A DNA stretch of 6,228 nt from JAAAOH01 sp046540795 (GTDB lineage: Bacteria; Spirochaetota; Spirochaetia; DSM-27196; PWMO01): positions 1 to 6,228 of the forward strand of contig JBKHEN010000144.1 of the NCBI GenBank assembly GCA_046540795.1, read 5' to 3'. Position numbers and translations under genes: made by a program. The notes below the pieces were generated by a model. It made no database searches. It was not told where the DNA came from and saw nothing but the letters and a program-made list of their open reading frames with translations. Shown in pieces: positions 1-5,295 of the stretch; position 1 is the first letter of the stretch, and each line of letters begins with the position of its first letter.

Positions 1-21
1 CGATTGTGCGGGCTCGCGCCC

Positions 22-50
22 TTGTCCGACGGCGGAATTTTGGATATTTT
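22..50 (+). promoter_or_regulatory. possible sigma70-type promoter of the helicase
   Basis: TTGTCC (22-27, 4/6 to consensus) and TATTTT (45-50, 4/6) are separated by 17 bases. Transcription would start around 56-58, that is at the ATG itself. This fits the lack of a ribosome-binding site before 57 but is a weak match, and a promoter upstream of the window is equally possible. Confidence 0.3.
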
Positions 51-56
51 GGCAAT

Positions 57-1703
57 ATGAATTTTGCAGACTTAGATCTACATCAGGATCTGCGCCGGGG
101 CATCGACGGCATGGGCTTCGTAACCTGCACCCCGGTTCAGGAGCGGACCTTCGAGCACACCCTCGGCGGCCGGGACGTTACCGTACAATCACAGACCGGC
201 ACGGGGAAGACCGCCGCTTTTCTCATAACGATATTCGAGCTCCTTTCCCGGGATGAACGCTTTCAGGGCAGGCAAGCCTACATCGTCGCTCCCACCCGGG
301 AGCTCAGCGTGCAGATCGAGCGGGAGGCTCGCCGTCTCGGGGCGCATATGCCCTACCGCATCGCGAACTTCTACGGCGGGGTGGGTTACGGTCCGCAGGA
401 GAAGGCACTGGCGGAAGGAGTCGATATCATCATCGGGACGCCGGGGCGCCTGCTCGATTTCCATCGGTCCAAGAAGCTCCCGTTCGACAATATCGGCATC
501 GTCGTCATCGACGAGGCGGATCGGCTGTTCGACATGGGGTTCTATCCGGACATCCGTCGGATGATGCGGGACATGCCCCCGCGGGAGAAGCGGATGACCA
601 TGTTGTTCAGCGCCACGCTCACGGTGAAGGTCAGGAACATTGCGTGGCAGTATATGAACGACCCGGTGGAGATCGATATCGAGCCGGAACACGTTACCGT
701 GGACACGGTGGAGCAGGAGCTCTACCACGTGGCGAGAGAGGAGAAGCTGTCCCTGGTGCTGGGGTTACTCAGGCGATATCGACCGGAGAGCGGCCTGATT
801 TTCACCAACACGAAACAGGCGGCGGAAGAAGTGGCGCTCAGGCTGCAATACAACGATTTTTCCGCGCAGTACATCATCGGTGATCTTCCCCAGCGAAAGC
901 GCATGAAGCTGATAGACGGCATGAAAGAGGGCTCCCTGCGGTTTCTCGTAGCGACGGACGTCGCCGCTCGGGGGCTTCATGTGGAGGACCTCGACATCGT
1001 CGTTAACTACGATATCCCCGAGGACCCGGAGAATTACGTGCATAGGATCGGCCGAACGGCCAGGGCCGGGCGCAAAGGTCGCGCGGTTTCTCTTGCCTGT
1101 GAACGCTATGTCTACGGGCTCGAGGCCATTGAGAAGCTCATCGGTATGAAGATCCCGGTCGGCTCGGTGGGAGATGAGGACTTTGCTTATGACCACAGTG
1201 CCGGTATGCCGCTCGGGCAGGTGCGTAAGAAGCTCGGTGTGAAGCGGGATCGGGTACCGATCGCCCACGCCTCCGGAAGCTCGAGGAGCGCCGGGAGTAA
1301 GGCTGCCAGAAGCGGTAAAGGGAGCCGAGACTCTAAGAGCTCTAGAGGCACTCGTGAGTCTACGGGCTCGCCGAGGGGTGAGAGGAGCTCTCACGACCGC
1401 GGCCCACGCCACAAGGACAAGCAGCATCCGCAAGCCCATCACAAACCCTCTCGTCGCACCCATCATCAGCCGAAGCCCTCCGGGACAACCTCCGTGGAGG
1501 AACGGCTCGAGTACTACAGACGGAAGTACGGTGAAGACTTCGAGCTCACCGATTCGAGCAGCGGCTCCGCGAAGGAACAGGAGTCGCAGCCGGAAGGGGA
1601 GCGGTCGGCTTCACCCGGAGAAAGGCGAGGAAAGGCCTCCCGGGGGACGGGGTGGCGGCGTATCGGGCGGCTCTTCGGCCGTGGTCAGAAGCCTGAGGGC
1701 TGA
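57..1703 (+). CDS. rhlB: RhlB-type DEAD-box ATP-dependent RNA helicase with long basic tail
   Basis: This is a 548-residue cytoplasmic DEAD-box helicase that uses ATP to unwind RNA duplexes; RhlB-type enzymes assist mRNA decay. All core motifs are visible: Q motif (F21, T25-P26, Q28), Walker A SQTGTGKT (45-52), PTREL (79-83), GG (107-108), TPGR (128-131), DEAD (152-155), SAT (185-187), IFTNTK (248-253), ATDVAARG (299-306) and HRIGRTARAG (329-338). The stretches GYGPQ...GVDIIIGTPGRLLDF and MLFSATL, and the SLACE segment after motif VI, resemble E. coli RhlB most among DEAD proteins, from memory. After about residue 403 comes a tail of roughly 145 residues: Ser/Arg/Gly-rich (406-452), His-rich (446-470), then an ordered-looking SVEERLEYYRRKYGEDFE (479-496) and a basic end. 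The ATG at 57 is chosen over the GTG at 6 because homology begins with it and it gives the family N-terminus. No Shine-Dalgarno is evident. RhlB rather than RhlE/CsdA is probable, not certain. Confidence 0.93.
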   Translation: MNFADLDLHQDLRRGIDGMGFVTCTPVQERTFEHTLGGRDVTVQSQTGTGKTAAFLITIFELLSRDERFQGRQAYIVAPTRELSVQIEREARRLGAHMPYRIANFYGGVGYGPQEKALAEGVDIIIGTPGRLLDFHRSKKLPFDNIGIVVIDEADRLFDMGFYPDIRRMMRDMPPREKRMTMLFSATLTVKVRNIAWQYMNDPVEIDIEPEHVTVDTVEQELYHVAREEKLSLVLGLLRRYRPESGLIFTNTKQAAEEVALRLQYNDFSAQYIIGDLPQRKRMKLIDGMKEGSLRFLVATDVAARGLHVEDLDIVVNYDIPEDPENYVHRIGRTARAGRKGRAVSLACERYVYGLEAIEKLIGMKIPVGSVGDEDFAYDHSAGMPLGQVRKKLGVKRDRVPIAHASGSSRSAGSKAARSGKGSRDSKSSRGTRESTGSPRGERSSHDRGPRHKDKQHPQAHHKPSRRTHHQPKPSGTTSVEERLEYYRRKYGEDFELTDSSSGSAKEQESQPEGERSASPGERRGKASRGTGWRRIGRLFGRGQKPEG

Positions 1704-1712
1704 CGGGTCGGT

Positions 1713-1730
1713 CGCGGGGCTCGCGGGGCT
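1713..1730 (+). repeat. tandem 9-bp repeat abutting the rpsD -35 box
   Basis: CGCGGGGCT occurs twice in perfect tandem (1713-1721 and 1722-1730). The last T of the second copy is the first base of the TTGACA hexamer. It lies entirely between the helicase stop and the rpsD promoter. It could be a protein-binding site or simple GC-rich slippage; the sequence does not decide this. Confidence 0.6.
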
Positions 1731-1758
1731 TGACACTTTGCAGACGCTGTCATAGGTT
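1730..1758 (+). promoter_or_regulatory. likely promoter of rpsD
   Basis: A perfect TTGACA (1730-1735) is followed after 17 bases by TAGGTT (1753-1758, 3/6). Expected start of transcription is near 1765, leaving a leader of about 55 nt before the rpsD ATG. The excellent -35 and correct spacing in an otherwise GC-rich region support it; the -10 is poor. It separates rpsD transcription from the helicase. Confidence 0.55.
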
Positions 1759-1781
1759 ATTGATTCCACAGGCCGATAACC
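1755..1781 (+). repeat. inverted repeat across the rpsD -10/start region
   Basis: GGTTAT (1755-1760) and ATAACC (1776-1781) are perfect 6-bp arms separated by 15 bases. The left arm overlaps the predicted -10 and the right arm lies just after the predicted start site. This is a possible operator at DNA level; it cannot form fully in RNA if transcription starts near 1765. Confidence 0.35.
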
Positions 1782-1802
1782 CGAGCCAATTCGTGTTTGC
1801 GT

Positions 1803-1821
1803 TGTGAGGAGTTTTTTCACA
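1803..1821 (+). promoter_or_regulatory. rpsD ribosome-binding site within a small hairpin
   Basis: GAGGAG (1806-1811) is a strong Shine-Dalgarno 9 bases before the ATG at 1821 and fixes that start over the in-frame TTG at 1797. TGTGA (1803-1807) can pair with TCACA (1817-1821), which places GGAGTTTTT in a 9-nt loop and ties up the A of the start codon. Whether this short stem matters for translation is unknown. Confidence 0.6.
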
Positions 1822-2435
1822 TGGCTAGGAATGAGAAAGCCAAGGGTAAGATTGTACGCCGCTTCGGTGTAAACATCTTTGGCAACGAAAAATACGACCG
1901 ACTGCTCAAAAAGAAGCCGAAGCCCCCGGGTGAGCCCAAGAAAGGCCGTATCCGTCAAACGGAATACGCCCGTCAGCTTGCTGAGAAGCAGAAGCTCAAA
2001 TGGGCCTACGGACTGTCCGAGCGACAGTTCCGCAACCTCTTCTATCGTGCTAAGTCCATGAAGGGCGTAACCGGGACCAACATGCTCGTTCTGCTCGAGC
2101 GTCGGCTCGACAACATCGTGTATCGTCTTGGAATGGCGTCCAGCCGGGCACAAGCGCGACAGCTCGTTGCTCACGGGCACCTACTGCTCAACGGCCGCAA
2201 AGTGACCATTCCGTCGGCTATGGCTCGACCGGGAGATACGGTGTCCGCACGTGAGCGGAAGGCTACCCGGGACCTGGTGCGTCATCTCATGGCGGAAAAC
2301 TCTACCCGGGCCGTGCCGCCGTGGCTCTCCATCGAAAAGGACCAGCTCAAGGGAAGCGTGGCCGTGCTACCAAGCCGTGATCTCATCCCCACCGTCGCCG
2401 AAGAGCAGGCAGTAGTGGAGTTCTACTCCAAGTAA
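1821..2435 (+). CDS. rpsD: 30S ribosomal protein S4, zinc-free form
   Basis: S4 is a primary 16S rRNA-binding protein that nucleates assembly of the small-subunit body and helps decoding accuracy. The 204-residue product is close to the usual bacterial length. Recognisable segments are VRRFGVNIFGNEKYDRLL (12-29), the EKQKLKWAYGLSERQFRNLF core (55-74), GVTGTNMLVLLERRLDNIVYRLG (82-104), the S4 RNA-binding fold (about 93-150; SSRAQARQLVAHGHLLLNGRKV) and the family ending VVEFYSK. No cysteine is present, so this is the C-minus form lacking the zinc knuckle. The start at the ATG is set by GAGGAG at 1806-1811. The gene is monocistronic: own promoter upstream and a strong terminator 28 bases past the stop. 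It is not beside rpsM, rpsK or rpoA here. S4 autoregulates its own synthesis in E. coli and Bacillus; no matching pseudoknot was identified here. Confidence 0.98.
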   Translation: MARNEKAKGKIVRRFGVNIFGNEKYDRLLKKKPKPPGEPKKGRIRQTEYARQLAEKQKLKWAYGLSERQFRNLFYRAKSMKGVTGTNMLVLLERRLDNIVYRLGMASSRAQARQLVAHGHLLLNGRKVTIPSAMARPGDTVSARERKATRDLVRHLMAENSTRAVPPWLSIEKDQLKGSVAVLPSRDLIPTVAEEQAVVEFYSK

Positions 2436-2463
2436 CAGCTTCGGTCCAACGGCTATCGCGCGG

Positions 2464-2497
2464 AAAACGTCTTCCTCCGGGGAGGCGTTTTTTGTTT
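2464..2497 (+). terminator. intrinsic terminator of rpsD with UNCG-class tetraloop
   Basis: AAAACGTCTTCC (2464-2475) pairs along all 12 positions with 2480-2491, using two G-U wobbles. The loop is TCCG closed by a C-G pair, which is a cUNCGg tetraloop. The stem is followed by TTTTTTGTTT (2488-2497, the first four T pairing with the A run). It is ideally placed after the rpsD stop and before metF. Confidence 0.92.
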
Positions 2498-2557
2498 GTG
2501 TGGATGCCGGGAAGGATCGAATGACGCTACGACGGAGTGAGGAAGACCCGACCATCC

Positions 2558-3502
2558 ATGAGCAATCCTGTGCAATCCGATACACACATCGCCGATGTCT
2601 TTGCCCGACAGGAGACCACCTTCAGCTTCGAGTTCTTTCCGCCCAAGACGGATGAGGCCTGGAAGCGGTTGCTCGCGTCTATGCGGGATTTCGAGCTGCT
2701 CGGTCCGAGCTTCGTAAGCATAACCTACGGGGCCGGGGGCACCACACGTGAACGGACCCATGAGCTCGTGCTCGGCATTCGCACAGAGACCAATCTCCTT
2801 GCGGTTCCGCATCTGACCGCCGTCTGTCACACCCGGGCAGAAGTGTGGAGCATGCTCGAAGCCTACGCCGGATATGGAATATCAAACGTGATGGCGCTCA
2901 TGGGCGATCCGCCCGGTGAGGAAAGTGGAGTGGATTGCCGGCGTGGGGACTTCGAGCACGCCGTCGACCTGGTTCGCCTGGTTCGGGAGTTCAACGCCGC
3001 GGGCCTCCATCCCGGACCGCGGGGCTTCGGGATCGGGGTGGCCGGGTTCCCCGAGGGTCACCCGGCCACCCCAAATCGCCTTCGGGAGACGGAGTACCTG
3101 AAGCAAAAAGTAGAGGCGGGCGCGGATTACATCTGCACGCAGCTGTTCTTCGACAATCACGACTTCTACGATTTCGCCGAGCGCTGCGAGGTAGCGGGGA
3201 TCGACGTACCGATCATCGCGGGGCTCATGCCCATTGTCTCGCGTCGGAACTATCGCCGTATTCCCGACTTTGCCCTTGGCGCCCGCTATCCGGCGGAGCT
3301 GCAACGGCGGATGGCCGCCTGCACCACCGATGAGGAAGCCGCCGAGGTCGGGATCTCGTGGACGGCGGAGCAAGCGTCGGATCTCTTAGAGCACGGAGTC
3401 CGCGGGCTGCACCTCTACGTGCTGAACCGGGCCGGGGTCGCCAAAGAGGTGTACCGGCGGGTGGGACTCTTACCGTATAACGCTGCTGACCCGGAGGCGT
3501 AG
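2558..3502 (+). CDS. metF: 5,10-methylenetetrahydrofolate reductase
   Basis: MetF is a cytoplasmic flavoprotein that reduces 5,10-methylene-THF to 5-methyl-THF, the methyl donor for methionine synthesis. The 314-residue product has only the catalytic TIM barrel, as usual for bacteria. Motifs in order: SFEFFPPK (23-30) with E25 matching the catalytic Glu of E. coli MetF; FVSITYGAGGTTRERT (52-67); PHLTAVCHT (84-92); VMALMGDPPG (111-120) with D117 at the FAD-contacting Asp; AGFPEGHP (162-169); KVEAGADYICTQLFFD (184-199) with Q195; GLMPI (222-226); and GLHLYVLNR (283-291). The ATG at 2558 is preferred to the in-frame GTG at 2537. It gives the standard N-terminus, and GAGGA (2539-2543) precedes it, though 14 bases away, so initiation may be modest. 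A strong terminator isolates it from rpsD. No SAM or other methionine-type riboswitch fits in the 60-base leader. No other methionine gene is adjacent. Confidence 0.97.
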   Translation: MSNPVQSDTHIADVFARQETTFSFEFFPPKTDEAWKRLLASMRDFELLGPSFVSITYGAGGTTRERTHELVLGIRTETNLLAVPHLTAVCHTRAEVWSMLEAYAGYGISNVMALMGDPPGEESGVDCRRGDFEHAVDLVRLVREFNAAGLHPGPRGFGIGVAGFPEGHPATPNRLRETEYLKQKVEAGADYICTQLFFDNHDFYDFAERCEVAGIDVPIIAGLMPIVSRRNYRRIPDFALGARYPAELQRRMAACTTDEEAAEVGISWTAEQASDLLEHGVRGLHLYVLNRAGVAKEVYRRVGLLPYNAADPEA

Positions 3503-3549
3503 CGGCCGCGGCCACCTCTGCGGTCGCCGCCACGCTATCGCCGGCCGCT
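3501..3549 (+). repeat. GC-rich inverted repeat just after metF
   Basis: AGCGGCCG (3501-3508, beginning inside the metF stop codon) and CGGCCGCT (3542-3549) are perfect 8-bp arms with a 33-base loop that itself is GC-rich and can fold. No T-run follows, so it is not a classical intrinsic terminator; it might stabilise the metF 3' end or be a by-product of base composition. Confidence 0.4.
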
Positions 3550-3620
3550 ACACCGCCGCCGGCCACAGGAGGCGCGGTTGCGCCCGTCCGCCGGCTGAGC
3601 CTCGCCCCGCGCCGTGGTGG

Positions 3621-3649
3621 TTTACGAGGACGGTGCGGACGCCGATACT
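3621..3649 (+). promoter_or_regulatory. possible promoter of the signalling gene at 3670
   Basis: TTTACG (3621-3626, 4/6 to TTGACA) and GATACT (3644-3649, 4/6 to TATAAT) are 17 bases apart, with transcription expected near 3656. GGGGGT (3655-3660) would then serve as the ribosome-binding site only about 10 bases before the ATG at 3670. The match is moderate only. Confidence 0.3.
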
Positions 3650-3669
3650 GAAACGGGGGTGCATGCCAC

Positions 3670-5001
3670 ATGCGTAAGATGCCCGTCATTAGTTCCGACG
3701 AGGCCGTCAACGACCGGATCACGCGAATCTGCGGGAAATTCGATTATGTGTTCGAGCCGGTGTTCTTCGACAAGGCGGAGCCGGCGCTGGAGTACCTCAA
3801 GTATGAGCTCCCGGAAGTGAACGTCATCAACTTCGCGGATGCCGCCGTAGACCCCGGCGCGGTGTTGGATCTCATCAAGTCCGACCCGTGGTTACACTAT
3901 GGCGGCATCATCGGGATACATCGCGGAGGGCAGGAACAGAAGCTCGCCGAGCACATGCCGGATTCTAACATCGTCAGCCTGATTCCGCGCGGCCAGTTCG
4001 TTTCAAGCTTCTTTCGCGTGCTGCGGATCGTCGTGCAGAACCGTCAGATCCTCTTCCAGCGAGGTATTCAGAGCTACCTCACCGGCACGATCTCGGGTAA
4101 CCTCGTCATGGACAACGATCCGTTCAACGTGCACACCTACGCCAATCTGGTAACCAACTTCCTGTACAATTCGCACTACATCGACTATGAAACGAAAGAG
4201 CGCTTGCATGTGGCGCTTTTCGAAATGTTGATGAACGCGATCGAGCACGGCAACTGCCGGATAACCTACGAGGAAAAGAGCCGGTGGCTGGACTCCCACG
4301 GAGACATCATCGAGCTGATTCGATCGAAAGCGCAGGACCCGGAGATCCGCCGGAAGCGGGTACATTTTACGTACCGGATCACGCCGGAGCGTTCGTTCTT
4401 CCGTATTCGGGACGAAGGGGAGGGTTTCGACTGGCGCTCCCGCGTGGCCGCGGGTAAGAACGGGCCGAATCTTTCGTTGCACGGCCACGGTATCATGATG
4501 ACGAGCCACTACATGGAGAACCTGCAGTACAACGATGCGGGAAACGAGGTCTCCTTCGAGCTTTCTCACGCCAACCGTGAGGTAAACGCCGTGCCGGGCA
4601 TATTCCGGGGCCAAGAGGAAACTCGATTCCGCGATCGGGACGTCGTGTTCACCGAGGGTGAGGAATCGAACTATCTCTATTACATCATAGCGGGAAAACT
4701 CGACGTCTATTCCGGTGGCGAGCATCTCACCACGCTCGGACCGGAGGACATGTTCCTCGGAGAAATGTCGTTCCTGCTCAACGACAAGCGTTCCGCCACG
4801 GTAATCTCCCGCGGGCCGAGCTCACTTACCCGGATCTCCAAGAACGACTTCGTCAATGCGATCAAGGAGAATCCCCACTACGGAATCTTCCTCGCTCGAC
4901 TTCTTGCACAGCGTCTGTCACGGCTCAACGTGCGTGTCGCCCGAATGAAAGAAGCCGAGCAACGCGATCACTCCTCCGTCGTGCGAACGGATGCGCTGTA
5001 G
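3670..5001 (+). CDS. three-domain signalling protein: receiver-like, RsbW-like ATPase, cyclic-nucleotide-binding domain
   Basis: The 443-residue protein has no signal peptide or membrane segment. Residues 4-128 alternate strands and helices like a receiver domain, but the usual strand-3 acidic site reads VINFAD (52-57) and the strand-5 lysine seems replaced in LIPRGQF (104-110), so phosphorylation is doubtful. Residues about 165-300 are a GHKL/HATPase_c domain of RsbW/SpoIIAB type: N-box FEMLMNAIEHGN (184-195), G1 DEGEGF (248-253), G2 HGHGI (271-275), with a roughly 50-residue insert between N-box and G1. There is no histidine-kinase phosphoacceptor helix. Residues about 312-425 are a cNMP-binding domain with the phosphate cassette FLGEMSFLLNDKRSATV (362-378), keeping E365 and R374. 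There is no C-terminal DNA-binding helix-turn-helix. Inference: an anti-sigma-like switch kinase or binding protein gated by a cyclic nucleotide. The partner is not encoded nearby. Start from GGGGGT at 3655-3660; the ATG at 3679 is an alternative. The 3' end overlaps the convergent HMA gene. Confidence 0.9.
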   Translation: MRKMPVISSDEAVNDRITRICGKFDYVFEPVFFDKAEPALEYLKYELPEVNVINFADAAVDPGAVLDLIKSDPWLHYGGIIGIHRGGQEQKLAEHMPDSNIVSLIPRGQFVSSFFRVLRIVVQNRQILFQRGIQSYLTGTISGNLVMDNDPFNVHTYANLVTNFLYNSHYIDYETKERLHVALFEMLMNAIEHGNCRITYEEKSRWLDSHGDIIELIRSKAQDPEIRRKRVHFTYRITPERSFFRIRDEGEGFDWRSRVAAGKNGPNLSLHGHGIMMTSHYMENLQYNDAGNEVSFELSHANREVNAVPGIFRGQEETRFRDRDVVFTEGEESNYLYYIIAGKLDVYSGGEHLTTLGPEDMFLGEMSFLLNDKRSATVISRGPSSLTRISKNDFVNAIKENPHYGIFLARLLAQRLSRLNVRVARMKEAEQRDHSSVVRTDAL

Positions 5002-5210
5002 CCGAGGCGGTCGACGAAGTCGCAGATCTTGTCGAGGACCGCTCTGTCGCCCTCGTACTCTACCTGCACGGTTCCGGTCCCGCGATCCACGATGACGTCC
5101 CGGATGCCGTCGAGCTTCTTACCGAGATGCTCTATCGCAATGCTACAGGATGTGCAGTTTGCCCCTTCGAGATCGAGTATTGCTTTCTTGCTTTCAGTCG
5201 CCTGTGCCAT
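4968..5210 (-). CDS. small heavy-metal-associated (HMA) domain protein
   Basis: An 80-residue cytosolic protein made almost entirely of one HMA (ferredoxin-like beta-alpha-beta-beta-alpha-beta) fold, the family of copper chaperones such as CopZ and metal-ATPase N-terminal domains. Strand 1 is KAILDLEG (9-16), the metal loop ANCTSC gives C19 and C22 as the CxxC pair, followed by helix SIAIEHLGKKL, strands DVIVDRG and TVQVEYEG, and the ending IC-DFVDRLGYSA typical of the family. The usual GMxCxxC methionine is replaced by Ala-Asn before C19, and a third cysteine is C63. The ATG at 5210 is preferred to an in-frame TTG at 5225, because a TATAAT sits at 5229-5234 and the TTG would precede the expected transcript start. 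There is no Shine-Dalgarno. No copper ATPase or metal regulator is next to it. Its last 34 bases overlap the end of the convergent signalling gene. The metal is probably Cu(I) or another soft ion, but this is inferred. Confidence 0.88.
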   Translation of the reverse strand: MAQATESKKAILDLEGANCTSCSIAIEHLGKKLDGIRDVIVDRGTGTVQVEYEGDRAVLDKICDFVDRLGYSASVRTTEE

Positions 5211-5228
5211 GGGCAAAAGATACAAAAG

Positions 5229-5234
5229 ATTATA
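5229..5234 (-). promoter_or_regulatory. -10 box of the HMA gene promoter
   Basis: Read on the minus strand, this is a perfect TATAAT, with transcription expected about 7 bases on, near 5222, only some 12 bases before the ATG at 5210. The -35 at 17-bp spacing reads CAACGG (5257-5252), a poor match, so an activator or relaxed -35 is possible. Confidence 0.55.
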
Positions 5235-5254
5235 AGAGTGGTAAAGATTAACCG

Positions 5255-5283
5255 TTGCAGGTGGCGCGGGCCCTTAGTATATT
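5255..5283 (+). promoter_or_regulatory. possible promoter of the DUF3592 gene
   Basis: TTGCAG (5255-5260, 3/6) and TATATT (5278-5283, 5/6) are 17 bases apart. Transcription would start near 5290, leaving a leader of about 6 bases before the ATG at 5296. It is divergent to, and partly shares DNA with, the HMA promoter region. Confidence 0.4.
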
Positions 5284-5295
5284 TCGCCCGGAACG

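Noticed and set aside
6..56. N-terminal extension of the helicase from a GTG at 6
   Set aside because: The extra 17 residues are Arg-rich and outside the family N-terminus; the ATG at 57 fits RhlB-type starts.
189..728. 179-residue minus-strand ORF inside the helicase
   Set aside because: Opposite the DEAD and Walker A region; low-information His/Arg/Asp-rich shadow.
765..1466. 233-residue minus-strand ORF inside the helicase
   Set aside because: Opposite the conserved helicase motifs; Arg/Pro-rich shadow.
1684..1704. Hairpin around the helicase stop (AGCC/GGCT with outer GTC/GAC) as a terminator
   Set aside because: Short, bulged stem with no following T-run, so not a convincing terminator.
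1797..1820. TTG start eight codons upstream of rpsD
   Set aside because: These codons are the ribosome-binding site itself (GAGGAG), and family homology starts at MARNEK.
2521..2655. 44-codon ORF with a decent ribosome-binding site (AAGGA) overlapping the metF start in another frame
   Set aside because: It runs into the metF coding sequence, shows no recognisable protein pattern and looks like a shadow; a regulatory upstream ORF is not excluded but unsupported.
3503..3669. Possible small gene or RNA in the spacer after metF
   Set aside because: There is no start codon with a ribosome-binding site leading to a plausible protein and no recognisable RNA fold beyond GC-rich hairpins.
3225..3722. 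165-residue minus-strand ORF across the metF 3' end and spacer
   Set aside because: Arg/Ala/Pro-rich composition typical of the antisense of GC-rich coding DNA, with no domain pattern.
4003..4725. 240-residue minus-strand ORF inside the signalling gene
   Set aside because: It lies wholly opposite well-supported HATPase and cNMP-domain coding sequence and has no family pattern.
5180..5195. Tandem TTGCTTTC repeat
   Set aside because: It lies within HMA coding sequence and encodes the ordinary ESKKA stretch; no reason to treat it as regulatory.
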